The notes beneath the pieces are model-generated. The model was not told the origin of the DNA. It did not search any database and saw only the letters and a program-made list of their open reading frames with translations. From positions 14,322,001 to 14,386,000 of the forward strand of contig OU612075.1 in assembly GCA_914767715.1 (NCBI GenBank): a stretch of DNA of 64,000 nt, given 5' to 3'. Made by a program: the position numbers and the translations under genes. The first letter of the stretch is position 1. Each line of letters starts with the position of its first letter. This document shows positions 48,601 through 61,998 of this stretch, in pieces. The stretch is from Membranipora membranacea (Eukaryota; Bryozoa; Gymnolaemata; Cheilostomatida; Membraniporidae).

Positions 48601-51600
48601 AAATAGTAAATACCTAATACCAAATAGTAAATACCTAATACCAAATAGTAAATACCAAATACAAGTAATAGGGCAAATCTAAAATAAATAAGCATGAGGA
48701 GGGGGCAAAGATTGATATACTGTTTGCCATATTATTTAGAAACCCTACTGATGTCGGTTTCCTGTAAAAGTCTATATAATTAAATCAAAAATGTCAAAGT
48801 CTATTTTAGAGCCATGACGTATTGACCATCAATTGCCAGCTCCGCACTCCTTTTTACCAACTCAACAAAGAATTTTTTAAATACAAAGAAAAATCACTGA
48901 TAGAAAGTTGTGATAACAGCCAATTTGCTTTTGCAAGATATTGAAAAAAAATATGAACTTCAATGTTGAGTGATAAATGAGATGAGCACATACCAGATAG
49001 TAGGTGTTTATCTGAGAGATGGACATGGGCTACAGGACAGCGATGTACTGAGAATGTCTGGAATAGCTGAGGACCTCTGCCTACAGTCTCAGGGTGTTGT
49101 ATTATGATATTCACTGTCCCGTGGTCTGTACCATAGGCCAGCTCAACTGTGTTACCGCTTATACCTACCAACAGGTAAATTAAAATATTGAAGTGCCACA
49201 AACATATGACTTGGTTGTAATTAATATTGGATACCTTGCTAGTTTATGATTTACAGGGTATATACATTGCGACATTTACAAAATCAATGAATAATTTCAC
49301 TGTGACACAAAGAACGGAAAAACACAGACAACTTGGCAAGTCATGCAAAGTGACAGCAGTTACTAAGGGGACACACCACAGTGCAGTTCCCCTCAAGCAA
49401 CTAGTGTAGAGTTCAACCCTGAAAATTGTTTGCTAATACAGCGTTAAAAAGGCAAATAGCAGTGATGGACAGGCCATAACCCCAAATCAAACAAAGTAAT
49501 ACCATCACTTACTAGTAGTGGGAGACACATAGACACTGAGAGCGGTGATAGCGTGCTCATTGACATCGTGAAAGAGCTCAGTTATAAGTAGATCATTGTC
49601 TTTCATACGCAAAGGGAACTTCTGCATGTCTATGTAATATATGGTACCATTCCTGCAGCCGAGTAATAAATTTGTACCGGCAACGTCAAAGCTAGTAATA
49701 GGTGTCACTTCCTGGACCTGTGAACAAGTAAACCGATATAGAGAACTAGATAACAGAACAACATAAAACAACATAAATACAACGTGAAAACTGAGCGCTT
49801 CATCCCAAGAATAACTCTCAAGTGCTATGAGAAGGTGAGAATATCATAAAAAATATACGCATAAAGGCTTCACAATCGTTCAGTGACTCATGAACAGGAT
49901 ATGTGCAGGAGGCCTAGGTGTAAAAAAGTCAGAGAGTTGCTGCCGTATTACATAACGTCATGTCTGTAACAGACCGTCACCATTTGGCAAGTGGAATCAA
50001 TCGTAGCGGATACTCAAATTTACATTAAAATCTTGTAAACAAAAAAGCCAGACCAATCTTACATAAGCTAACATTTTTTCCAGGGCATTGCCAAAGCCCA
50101 GTGATTTTTTTATCGATCAACTATTATATAATAGATATATTTCCTCTCGCTAGAATTTTCCCAACAAATCTATTTTAGGTCATTCAGCGTCCGCTGCCAA
50201 CTCGTGTTTACATCCTGTTAGCTAGACCTTATAAACTTCCAGGGGATCGGCAGCATAAAAAAGTCATCTCTATCATTTAGCTATGTAGTCCATCAACTAT
50301 TGCAATATAAGTAGTTTATAACATCATCAATGACATGAGGGATTGTGTAATGATACAAAAACGTACACATTCTACTGGGTCACTTCAGATAATATCATAT
50401 ATGAGTAAACTGGTTGATTCCAGCCCTGACGGTACACTATGGCCCTAGAGTCAGGGACCAAGTATTGACATGGGTGGGACTTAGAACAAGATTGATCCAA
50501 TTTGCACGCAGTCCGGTCATTCCCATTCTATCTGTGAGCTGGCGGCGGCTCAAAACCTAAATGCAGGCAAATTGGATAATACTTGATCTGGGTAGGACCC
50601 AGGTGTGTACACTGTTGCATATGTATTATTGGTTGGTTCACTGATGTCTGATACCAAGCATACATATACATGGTGTATTGTCAGATTCGGGTAATTGTAA
50701 TTCGGGTAATTGTAATTCGGGTAATTGTAATTCGGGTAAATTGTAATACTGGGCAGGACTTAATATTGTCAACTTAAATCAAATGTTGACAGTGAGTATA
50801 ACAAATAATGATGACCAAACATAATGCAAGATCAAATGTAAAAATTGTGTAAAGATGATTGTTAGAGTGACAAACCTGCCAGTGCTGAGACATAGAATGC
50901 CACACACCTAGTTTACCAGACCTGCCAAGAGCCACCAGCTGACTGCCGATAAACATCAACTCATCCACACACACTGTCAGGTTAAATGTGCCTGAAATTA
51001 ACAGAAAAAAAAGAAATCTTCATGTTGTAAATAAAAATTCTGTGTTTCTGTCCAAGGAATTGTTGTGTATGAAACGTGGAGCCTCACAAAGGCTTGAAGA
51101 AGTTTTTCCAATAAATCTTATTAAATTATGCAACAAATATGAGATTGCATATTAACGTCTCAACAGAAAGTAACAGTGTACAATACCGGCCGGAATGCAT
51201 GAGAGCAGAAGATTCCCAGGGACCTGATACTGTCTGTAGGATGAGGGAGGCAGACCAGAGAGTGACCTTGTGTAAGGTCAGCATGTGTGGGCTCGACAGG
51301 AAGTGAGAATCAATAAATCAATCAGCTAATTACCACAGCCAAACATCATCCTTGTACTAGCGTATAAGCCGACTAATTTGCAAATCAGCCTATAGATAAT
51401 TTGCTCCTCTAACAGCTCTGTCCAATTACATATATGGCAATTACCTCTAATTCCATGGGTTCTATTTATGTAATAATTTTAAAATCTTATTGGGGTGCAA
51501 GCTTTCATTCATATAATATGTGCTGACATTGGCCAGCTTCCTTACCATTGGTACCTAGCCCTGAAACCAATAATTGTTCAATATGTCAGAGTGGCCATCT

Positions 51601-54189
51601 TATGAAATTTAATTACAACAACTGAACACACGACAATATCATCTAAATATTAAAATCTTGAAACTAATCTTATTGCTGACGTGGATTAAATTCGGTCACA
51701 GCGATAAAATCCTACAGATGTTTACAAAGCTCAGAGACGTAGCTGCAAATATCCTTACATCATGTTTTGTAAGTGAAAATCCGACATGTTGTTAATGATT
51801 GTCCTATTGGGAAATATGTCTGACTCTAGCCTATGATTAATAACACAAGCCCTAATGGACCCCTAGGTATTGTTACCTATATCAGTAGCCTCGCCGGTAC
51901 TGGTCACCTGCCATAGTCTGACGGAGCTGCCGTAGGAAGCTGCCACTAGTCTGTGAGTGCTCTCATGTGGACCTCCTGGCTGAGCTGCTCCTGACTGGGC
52001 TTTAGCATGTATCGCTATCCTCTCAATAAACTGATCCATGTACGGACTGGTCCATATGCAGTGCCATAGACTCCGCTCTCGAATTCTGAAAGAGATATTT
52101 AAAACAAAAAACTTTGAGTGTTAACACGTATGCTTCATGAAGTAATTAGGTTATGCGTCAGCAATCAATTCCAATTTACACGCAAAACTTCCTTCACAAA
52201 ATAATGTGCAAACACAACGTGAATCCTAAAACATGGATTTTTTGGCGTCGAGCAAGAATGTTGCCATAGATGAAGAAAGTTTCGAAACTACGGAAAATCA
52301 AAATTAGTATGACTCTTTTGCTTTTGCTTGCCTTAAGTTCAAATCAGAAATATATAAATACCAATCATATAAATACTGTTTATATTCTTATGGTTCAAAC
52401 TGTTCGACCCCAACAGTGAGCACAAGCCTGGCCAGGTTATTGTGCTTCTTGCTTGTTTGAAATGGGAAGGCTGTATCAGCACATTTCTGAGTTTAGCAGT
52501 GTTGTGATCAACCTAATTCATCCAGAGAGCAAAGTGAATTTGTCTTCAGCTACATTATACCAAGGGGGACTCCTTCATTAAATTTTTATTCAGTACACCT
52601 ACTTGTATATACAGATATTGTGAGTGTAGGCTGCCGCTATCCAGTTATGATGGCCTTTTATTAATGTGACTTGATTTCTTTTGGCCCTTCCAGCAGTAGG
52701 AGCTATAAATAAGCATGATAATATGAAATGGAACATGTTTTAAGGGCTTTATAGGTTATGACGATATATGATCTGAACAATTTAATCTTTAAGAGTATAA
52801 TCAGAATATTACCCCTTTCTTAAACCCTAAAATATTGTTATGTAAGCTCCTCTCTGGATATAAATAAGTTACTATTTGTTGGAGTAAAGTCTGTACGCAC
52901 CCGATGAATTGTTGGTAGCACCGAATGATTGAAGCTCATGCTTATTCTTGAACTGTTCCAAGTGATCGACTAGACTCAAAGATGATTCAGGGGGAGGTAT
53001 GAACCCATGGAACAGTACACCACCGCATGAAGCTGAGGCTAGTTCACTGCAGAGACTCAGTCTATTTACTAACGGAGTGACTCCATAAAACTCTGCTTCC
53101 TTCTTCAGCGAATTGATATCATTATTCCTACGAACAAACATAAAACTGTCAGCACCAAGTAATCAAATATTCTGTGTCTTCTAAGTAATGTTACCTGAAT
53201 ATTGAAAATTGATGTCAGGCTAGTTATCATGAGTAGGTAGTAATACCATAATGAATTTTCAGGTGCTACTATATGCGTGAGTAGAAAAAAAGTTGCCAGG
53301 CCTCCCCTTACCATCTCTTATATAATAACCTGTTAGTTAGATCTACTGTGTCATGACAAGATCTCAACAAAAGCAATCAATCAACCCATCAAACCACAGA
53401 ATTGTTATGATAACTCTATACAGTAAACTAACTCACTTGAGGTCAATGTCTTTGGTTCGTAAATAATGTAGAATGCATGTAAATAGTCCTGGGTCCCTGT
53501 CGATAAATATCTGTAACAAATTGATAACACAGAGCATCAACTTTTAAATTATAAAAATTTTAATCAACGTTAGCAAAGACAACTCGAAACCAACAAAATA
53601 CATATAATCGAATTGTGCTTTATGTTGCCTCGCGAAGCCTAATGTTTACTGGCTTCTGAACTGAAACCATTATGGATTATGATATAATGTATGCCAATTC
53701 AACTTACGGCACCAGTTTCATCTTTTATTGATGGAATTCTTCCGCTAAGGAGGCTAGAGAAAAATGAGTCGGGAACCCAGCACAATGTCTGTCTAGAGCT
53801 TGCAAACCTACAACCGGAGTATGAACAATAGATAAAAATCCAGTGTGAACTTATACCTAACCAATATGGTTCACAGCAAGGCAAACAATCTGCATCAACT
53901 ACCAACATTTAGCAACTGATCGATTAAACCAATGATAGGCTAATCTACATCGGTCCAGCTATATGCACTTTGAGTATAATCATCTGAGACATTATGAAAT
54001 CAAGAACAAACAGGTTAGAATGCTGACATGCATCTGTCACCTAAGCAATTTAGGCTACATCTGTGGAAGCAGAGAACCAGATACTATATAATACAGGTCA
54101 ACACAGTCACAAAATCTGAACAGCAACATGATAAACATATCTCACCTGGTTCCCCCAACATTGAGATTTATTATCTCTTTGTCATCCAT
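45646..54189 (-). CDS. KCTD3: BTB/POZ and WD-repeat protein, KCTD3/SHKBP1 family, complete, 12 exons, 623 aa
   Basis: The family pairs an N-terminal KCTD-type BTB with a WD40-like propeller. Vertebrate KCTD3 regulates HCN3 channels, and SHKBP1 binds the endocytic adaptor CIN85. Exons in transcript order: 54146-54189, 53708-53807, 53437-53510, 52901-53127, 52603-52702, 51877-52085, 50876-50991, 49513-49717, 48994-49164, 48413-48556, 47214-47421, 45646-45919 (1872 nt, phases kept). The start gives [20 protein letters not shown], the classic KCTD-BTB opening. Next come [31 protein letters not shown] and LFHGFIPPP. The propeller contains [81 protein letters not shown] and [10 protein letters not shown]. 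The tail ends about 50 residues later, after [13 protein letters not shown]. Human KCTD3 is 815 aa and SHKBP1 is 707 aa, so the C-terminal extension is much shorter. The symbol stands for the single invertebrate co-orthologue. Confidence 0.95.
46061..46437. mobile_element. TTAA-flanked MITE, copy 1 (377 bp)
   Basis: The element lies between two TTAA copies (46057-46060 and 46438-46441). Its terminal inverted repeats are AGTGCAACCAAGGTTTC and GAAACCTTGGTTGCCCT. It has no coding capacity. A TTAA target duplication is the mark of piggyBac-type transposition. It lies in the last intron of the KCTD3-like gene. Confidence 0.8.
46645..47021. mobile_element. TTAA-flanked MITE, copy 2, inverted relative to copy 1 (377 bp)
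   Basis: It is the near-exact reverse complement of copy 1 along its full length, starting AGGGCAACCAAGGTTTCGCAG and ending GAAACCTTGGTTGCCCT. TTAA precedes it (46641-46644) and TTAA follows after one extra T (47023-47026). About 207 bp separate the two copies, so together they form a very long potential hairpin. Confidence 0.8.
48576..48658. repeat. 21-bp minisatellite, about four units
   Basis: The unit is TACCAAATAGTAAATACCTAA, head to tail with virtually no divergence. It sits in the KCTD3-like intron just upstream (in transcript sense) of the exon 48413-48556. An open frame through it, with a repeating YYLVLGI pattern, is a by-product of the repeat. Confidence 0.9.
50685..50748. repeat. 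15-bp minisatellite, four units
   Basis: The unit is ATTCGGGTAATTGTA. The last copy has one extra A. It lies in a KCTD3-like intron. Confidence 0.9.
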
Positions 54190-55346
54190 ATTGCTAACAG
54201 TCCTCACAGCTAGTGCTTGCTTAAGTTATATATTGCCTTCTGTTAGTATAACAGGTCACATCATTCTCAAATGATTTTATGCTGAAACCACACATAAAAG
54301 ATTGTGAGATGAACCTGAAGTCTATAGTCTTACCTTACCTTCAACTTAATCCAAACCGTCCACATCACGGGCACTTTTGGATAAATATACCATCATTATC
54401 CGTGTGGGGGGGGGGGGGGTTTAGTCTAGTCAAACTGTCTACTGGCAATGTCACTGTAAAATTCTTGTAACTTCTGATGTCTATGCATACAATCCCCAGT
54501 GAGTAGACCATGATTGGATGGCTTTGAAAGGAATGGTTTTATTTTTTGTGATGCTAATTAATGTTCATTTTAAAAAATAACATAGATAGATTTAAATCTA
54601 ATGGATCATTACCAGAAGTCCAGAACCTTTACTGCTCCTTACCATTTTTAAGAGAGTTGCCAGGTTGGCAGACTATCAATGATTTCAATATCTCAGAGCA
54701 GATAAGAGAGGTTTCAACTCATATGACATTGAGTGGATGTTTAGGCTTGTTGTCTTGACCTAGTAGAGAACACAGATACTCAATTTTTATTTTTCATTTC
54801 CTAAAATTATTTGCCTTGACCTAGCCTAAGTCTTCACTCAGATAACGAGAAAGTGGATAGTAGCCTTAAAACATAGTTCAATATCCATTTGAGATATAAA
54901 GCTAATTCTGCGCAGTCAACTATTTCTATTTTTGATAATCCTAACTTTGAAAAAGGGAGCATAAATCCTTATATTCAGATGAATTAGGAGTTATCAGCCT
55001 CCATTTCAACCTCTCTGATTTCAAGCACCTGTAGAGTCACGTGATCATACACACCAACACAAAAGAGGTCAAGTAAGCCTCAGCTCTAGGATTTTCCATA
55101 AATATAGGGTTAAAACTTGTCTACTCCACACTGGGCTCAGCAGCTTTGACCAACTCTCTATCCAGGGTTCAGTTCATGCCTGACAAGCAATCAGCTGATA
55201 GTTTGAAAAGCACTGATATGCTGGATGCTGCCCTGATGCAGATCCATTGTGTGAGACAAGCTAGAGTAGTGGGGACACAGATTATTGAGCACTGACTGAG
55301 ATACCATCTTTAAACCAGCAGTAAATGCGATAATATAGACTGAATA
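54190..55346. promoter_or_regulatory. Divergent promoter region of the KCTD3-like gene and the GPCR
   Basis: The two start codons lie 1157 bp apart and face away from each other. The region holds a G-only run (about 54406-54418), a TCACGTGA octamer at 55037-55044, and AT-rich sequence. The short open frames near 54279 and 54561 lack splice context and recognisable products. Confidence 0.45.
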
Positions 55347-58300
55347 ATGGAGTTTATCAATCTCAACAACAGATATGTATTCTTGAATGATGGCTGCCTA
55401 TATCAGAATCTGACGGCACAAGAGGCAGAGAATCTTGGAATGGAGTACGATGATTATGATGACAAGCCCGACAATATATACATCAGACTATGGATACCAA
55501 TTCTCATCTTTTTACTTATAATCGGAGTGGTTGGAAACATTTTACTCATAATCGCAGTTCGAAGGAGCCCGCGATTAAAAGCACCGATATTTCAGTTGTT
55601 GTTTGCGATCGCGTTTGCTGACATTCTGATGCTGATTTCCTTCAGTCTCACCGAGCTCACAAGAAATAAGTTTGGTACAAAGCTTCCTCAGACTTGGCAG
55701 TTTGGCTCACAAGGCTGCACTGCTCTTATATTCTTACAGTACTTACCCGCACACGTGGCTGCTTGTCTGATCGTCGTGTGCTGCTGGGAACGATTCTATG
55801 CAGTCTGTCGACCTCACAGCGCTATATGGATAACCTCTAGGAAAATGTCAGGAATTATAGCAATAACCTGGCTGCTGAATGGTGGTAAGTATTGGAAGCG
55901 TGTACCCTACTGAAGTGAATAGTCAGTTTGCAGGCCAAAGAACAAGTTGGGACTTTGCTGATAAATTGAAGAATCCAGCACCGCTGGACTTTTTTTCTGG
56001 GCATAGATGGATGAATGGATCAAAGTTTTATCCTAAGGCTGATGCTCTTAACTTGATCACTGTTTGGAGAATCTCTGTTTTTTGGCAAGCCATAAATTAG
56101 TTGGTAATAAGTTAGTAGCTGAATCCCAGTTTGAATGGCCGCATATCATGGATCAAACATTACAGAAATTTTCTGGTAACCACATCATACGAAACAAAAG
56201 TTCTCCTTATACTGTTGGATGGAAAATCCATGTGTTATCCATGAGGTTTTAGTGTCAATGTTTTCCTCATTAGGACCCATTTTCCTTTTGAATAAATATA
56301 TTGATTATTGCAAGTGGGACAATGGGTGGAAATTTCAGAAATTTTAATGAAGCGAAACTTATCCTTCATGATGAAAATCATGCCAGCCATGACTTACATT
56401 TTCTCATTATGCTATACCTTATACTTATATATTACCACATGTAGCCTATGAGATAAAACCTAGCAGGCTGAAAGATCCTGGTAGTGTTGTTACTCTGTTT
56501 TCATCATCAACAAAGATTTACTAATTTAGACCTTGATCGAGGAGGTAGTGTGAGAATTGTTTTTGAATGGCTGTTGGGATATAATTAACCTGATTTGCAT
56601 GTAATGTCTGATTTTTTTGGACTCTGTAAAGCACAGCCTCTCGCTGACCGGCAGTCTAGGATCGCCTACCTTTTAGCCGTACACTTCCACCAAAACTTAG
56701 AATACACAGCCTATCTCACTTAGAATACTCAGCCTATCTCACTTGCCGCCGAATTTCTCAACTCAAAGCTGCAGTATTACCCGAAATAAGCAGCAATTTA
56801 AAAAAATCAACTATAATCTAGATTTTGTTGCAACGCTAAAATGAAAATGTGTACAAACATTTATCTTATTCTTGGCAGTAAGTTGATTGCGATAAATTTT
56901 AGTATACATGATTGAAACAAACCAAGTTTGATATACCTATCAGTGCGGGTCAACATCGATAAAAAAACCCTATATGTATGCCGGTGTAGGTGATGTTACT
57001 TATTTATAACTGGAGACTTTGAGGCCCATGGTGTTGTTTTACATCAGCCCTGAGTAAATGTTATTTTACCGGGGCTGCCATCGTATCAGCTGATTGGGAT
57101 CGCTGCCGCTGTTGAGGCAGCACTTTTCATTTGTTGCCGACAACATGGGCTATTTTAGCTTCAATCAATACAGTGAAAGAATTCGTTCGCTTTATTCCAT
57201 TAATAGTTTTGCCTGATGCAGTGGGCTAACCATTCAGCGGCTGTGCATTGATTAAACTGAATGAGCCCATACTACACAGCAACATACAAAGCAACTACAC
57301 CTCTCTCAGCAACGGCAGCAATATCATTCTAATAATGCTCAGCCATAATTCATCATCATTTGAATCGATTGATCCCTCAACAAAGGCTTCGCTAGCATTG
57401 CACCAGAACTATATTACATCATCTATGTTAGCAATCTCTATAGAGATGTTTAAATATCAAGTCTAAGGAAACAAATTGCAATTTTCACCTTGTCACAAAA
57501 AGAATTTTCACTAGCAGTGGATCTGACAATGAATGACTTGTTACTAGCTGGGTAAGACAGTCCAGTGACAGGGACCCCTCCCTTATCATAATACCATTAC
57601 ATAATTTTACAGCCTGACATGCTACCTTTATCACATCAGCTAAGACATCTCGCTTTGACACTTGGGAGTGTTGAGGTATTGGGCCTGTAGTTAAATCATG
57701 ACTAACTGTTTGTTGGTTCTCAAATTTCATTACTGAAGAGTGAAGTTTAAAATTACAACCAGTCTAAAAAGGCTTGCCTTGTTTATACTGTATGTCACGA
57801 CTGTTTATATTTACAGGAGTGTTGGCCCCTCTGATAGCAATGACTAAAGAGGTGACACTTAAATACCCTCCATCATATGGTGACATTAATGGAGCACCGC
57901 TAGAGGCACAGACATGTTATGTGGACATGGAACCGGATGTCAAGAAACTTTACTTCACTATTATGGGCATGTTATTCTACGGCATCACAGCCATAGTCAG
58001 CGTAGCATTCCTGTCATGTACCATATGTAAGGCTGTCAGCGTGGACCTCGAGAATTACTTTATCAAAGATGACTTCAAGAATCATGTAAGTACTCACTTA
58101 TAATAGTAGTTATGTAAATTGGGTGACAGTTTCAATTTATAGTTTTAAAAGGTGTGAAAGTACAAAGACCTTTTAGTGAGAGAGTTCAATGTTTCTCAGT
58201 TTTTCAGTCAATATTAAAGGAGAGAGAAAACCTGTTAACTGGGCACTCAATGGTTTCCACTTGAAGATAATCTTGATCAAATTCAAAATGTATATATAAG

Positions 58301-61300
58301 CTGATTATTTACATTTTACAGGCCATAAGTTCAAGAAAGAAAAATAACCCCAGCTGCTGGGCAGCATTCAAATCATGTAAATAAAGTTAGCCGATTTTGT
58401 TTGAGTGTTAGGCAGCATTTGCAAATGTTTAGTGTGTACTCAATCTCAAAGGGAAAAGCAATGAACTGCTGTCAACTTGAATCAATAGTATTCGTAGGGT
58501 TTTCCTCTTTCAAGCTTGGTGGTGCCACTTAGGTGCCTGTTAACCGACCCTGGATTAAATCCGCTGCATTTGGTGTTGACAATCCAAATTCTAACCCAGA
58601 GGATTCAAGTTTAAATTGGGTTAGAATCTGATCAGCAGCAGAAAACTTAGGCATACTGTATGCGCTAACTACCTCGAATTTTCACACCATTTATTGCTGC
58701 CGTTTATTGTGGCTAATAAAACAGTGAAGACTTCTAGATATTTGAGGCTTCTGCAGGAAGCTATAATAATGTAATATAAGGCAAATAATCCATATTTAAG
58801 TATATAGGTCAAGCAAATAGGTCAAGTTTTCTGCAGCTGCAGCTGTTACCTGGTCCATATCGGAGCTGAGTTGTAACAAAGCGTTGTGCTGAAGAGATAT
58901 TATTTTCTCCAATATTATGTAATATTGTCGTAAACAGTCGATTATGCTTATGCGTGAATAGTGTGAATGGTATGATCGTAAACATCTATTTCAAATATTA
59001 TGCTGGCCCAGCTCTCAAGGATAAATGCTGCCAGCCACGCTGCCGCTTGAGACATCTGTGAGCGTCAAAGAAAGGCCCTTTCAGGAGACAAAATTCTTAC
59101 TCGTAACATCAATACAATATTTAGACTTCGTCAGCAAAGATCAATTGGTGCTTCAGTATATAAGATTCATTCAAGATCTTAATGTTGAAATAATAATATT
59201 GTGAATTCAGTCACACAAAATTCAGCTATTTATAGATACTAAATTCGGTTTTGGCAAACATCTGTCAAAACTTTCACACCAAAATACGTTTGAAGATTTT
59301 CTCCCACGTGGTCAAACAAACTGCCATTATTTCCTTTTGTGAATTTTCAAAAACAGCAACGTTTTGAGTTCAATATCAAAGATTGAAGTCTCATTTTTCA
59401 TTGGTCTTCCCATTCAGAAAAACTGATGATAGGGTACTTTGATGTATTGTGTTTGTTAAAACACTTAATGGGTATTGAAAATTTTCTTGAAGATTATAAA
59501 AAATTATGTAACTCTTGGATGTTTTAGGCATTATTCATGTTCAGCCTACAATTTGGGGAATTTTAGTGAAAAGGGAAGATGATCATGATTACCTAATCGG
59601 ATGCGATTAATGTTGACAATAACTCTCTAAATGTTGCTGAGTGCAAAACACTGTATGAATTTCATACACCTGATTTGTCCAGCATGTCTAGATCTTTTGA
59701 AGCCGATGCTTGCTCAATAATCTTCGCATGGACTTAATTTCAAGCCCCTGTAAAAATAACCTTATGAAATTACGTAAACTGAATGCCCTGATGAAAAATT
59801 ATTACGAGTTTTTGATCCCTTTGAGCGGGGTGCTTGGGTACACCTAATGAGATCCATATTCACCATATGTAACAGTCACGATTTAAACGTGATAACTCCT
59901 TGTTTATTGTGAATCTGGAACCTCCCCTAAACATCCTTACATTCCAAGGTGATGTGGAGGGCGCAGAAAACCGCTAAACATATTTACGCTTCTCTGCCTG
60001 AACTATGAGAATTGTTTATATTATCAATATGACCCCAAACAACATCGCTACGAAGCAAAAGGCTGTATAGTCTCACTGCCCCAGCAGTTTCTGTTTTTAA
60101 CACTGCTACCAATTATTTTTTTATTTCACCAGATTTTTCAAATAAAAACAAAAAATTTGTCAGCGCTTTCTTTAATGTTTCTTAATTTTATTTTTCAGAT
60201 TTTGAAGTGTACAGCTGTGATTACTGGAGGCGCTGTGCTGTTTGCTCTGCCCTATCGGTATATCTACTTCTACAAGCTACACACACCTGTAAATAAACAA
60301 GACGAGAATCAAGCTGTCATCTTCCTTCTCGGTACAGCCTTCATCATCTTCAACTCAGCCATGAAACCTATAGTATATATAACAGCTTCCAGCCAGTTCA
60401 GAAAGTCCATGATCAGAGCTCTCAAGTAAGTTTTAAACGCTTGTTTATTTTGGTAAAATTCCGAACGCTGATTTCAGACTGCTGACGTAAATATTTACAT
60501 AATAACTAATGTGGATAGTAAGGGTATATCACTTTATAGTGTAGTTAGAAGGATTGGTAGTGTAGATAGTGGAGATTGGTCATCGTAAACCACTTCAGAC
60601 ATAAGTCCTCCTTTGGTCTCCCTCTCAAGGCAGCTGTGACCGCCAGTCAACCGCAGTGACATTTTCACCCATAGTACTACTCACTTATTGTGTGGCAGTG
60701 CAGGTCATCGATTCATAGAGAGATTGCTTGTCAATGGGAATTTTGGCTGTCAAAATCTTTATCTATTTTCTTCTGGTCTGATTTGATTACGACACATTTT
60801 GGCATCTTAAGCGTTCACTGGGTACAGCTTTGCTTGTGTCATCCAGGTCAGCCCTTGACTGACCAAGTACCAGAAAGTTACGCAAATTCTTATCTAATTT
60901 TATTGTTTCCCTCTCAGTAACTTGTCGCAGCGGTTGCTGAACCCAGTCTTTATATTATTGATTGAGGAATTGAAAGTTTGGTTTGCTGAGATCTCATGGA
61001 CTCACTGTTTTCTCTGAACACACAAGATCTGTTTGGATAGAAGGAATATGTTCCTTACTTGACTTATAAAGACAGAACTCGCTGCCAAATATCACCGGTC
61101 TACCGCTGTGTAGCTTTAGGTTTAATAGCTGACTTTCTGTTGTGTTGCGCCACAGTCAGCATACTGATTATATCGTATGAAGTCACTCTATATTCCATGA
61201 CCTCCCTGTTTTCTCTGATTATAAGGATTTGTTTATCTGCTTTCCAAAGTTTTTGCTCGAAAAATTCAACTGAGCGAGACATTGCCAATAACTGTTATTG

Positions 61301-61902
61301 CTGGATAATAGTTCTGACCGTTGCTTGCTTGATCTAAGTGGCTGCGTAACTGACATTGAAGTCAGTATTAAGAGGTTTGACGCATTTCTCAGCATCAGCA
61401 GCATATTAAGTGTTAGATAATTATACTCTAGAATGATCAGCCGAGACCAGGTCATCATCACAGTATACAGTGCTTATGCTGTAAGATGATTATATGGGTG
61501 TATATTATATTATATGCCCTACTAACCCAAACTATCTCATGTCCATCAAGTTCTGTTATGAGTTTGATATAAGGGAAGATACTAAAATAGCTCTTGTTGA
61601 TGAAGTTCAGACTATTAATATTCACATAAAACTAACATACTGACCATAACAATCTATCTACATAATTATTGCTGGTAGATATATAGCATTGCGTTTGTGA
61701 CCACAATCTTATATTATCCTGTATCTATTCCCACTCCTGAGCCGATGGTAAATCTTTTCTTGTCCCAGTAATTGTAAATTAATGGCGTGATTTTTATTAT
61801 ATTTTTAGATGCTGCAAAACAGACAATCATGCTTTTGAGCAGGCACATGGCTACAAGTTGAGCGATAGATTCAAATTCCCAGAGGGTGAAATTATCACGT
61901 GA
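55347..61902 (+). CDS. Rhodopsin-class (class A) G-protein-coupled receptor, complete, 4 exons, 375 aa, ligand unknown
   Basis: Exons: 55347-55884, 57817-58085, 60199-60425, 61809-61902 (1128 nt, phases kept). The extracellular N terminus (about 45 residues) is acidic (EYDDYDDK) with one N-glycosylation site (N21-L-T). Seven hydrophobic segments follow. Class A landmarks: GVVGN with N64 in TM1, FADILM with D92 in TM2, C124 at the top of TM3 pairing with C213 in extracellular loop 2, E148-R149-F150 in place of DRY, W175 in TM4, P287 in TM6, and KPIVY (325-329) in place of NPxxY. The CWxP tryptophan of TM6 and the TM5 proline are absent. The third intracellular loop is short and the tail begins with a likely palmitoylated CC pair. 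Acidic N terminus, disulphide and general look suggest a peptide receptor, but I cannot assign a subfamily. The start is the first ATG in frame after upstream stops. Confidence 0.88.
55885..60198. other. Large introns 1 and 2 of the GPCR gene
   Basis: Apart from exon 57817-58085, this sequence is intronic. The open frames at 55879-56252 and 57248-57466 have no splice sites or family resemblance. At about 58589-58628, TTCTAACCCA and TGGGTTAGAA form a small inverted repeat. Confidence 0.55.
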
Positions 61903-61968
61903 ACTTTCAAGTCAGCAAAACAATGATACCATTCACCTCATTCTCAAAGGCAGCTGTGATCATCATGT

Positions 61969-61998
61969 CACAGAGTAAGGATATATCCTTACTCTGTG
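61969..61998. repeat. Perfect 30-bp palindrome, copy 2 of a dispersed hairpin
   Basis: CACAGAGTAAGGATA is followed by its exact reverse complement, 67 bp after the GPCR stop codon and so probably in the 3'UTR. It is the partner of the copy at 20615-20644. Confidence 0.8.

Noticed and set aside
48327-48695. 122-codon minus-strand frame with a repeating hydrophobic YYLVLGI pattern
   Set aside because: The repeat is the 21-bp minisatellite read in frame. Only 48413-48556 of this frame is a real exon of the KCTD3-like gene.
61059-61337. 92-codon hydrophobic frame in the last GPCR intron
   Set aside because: The GPCR splices cleanly from 60425 to 61809 in phase and already has all seven membrane segments; this frame has no usable splice pair.
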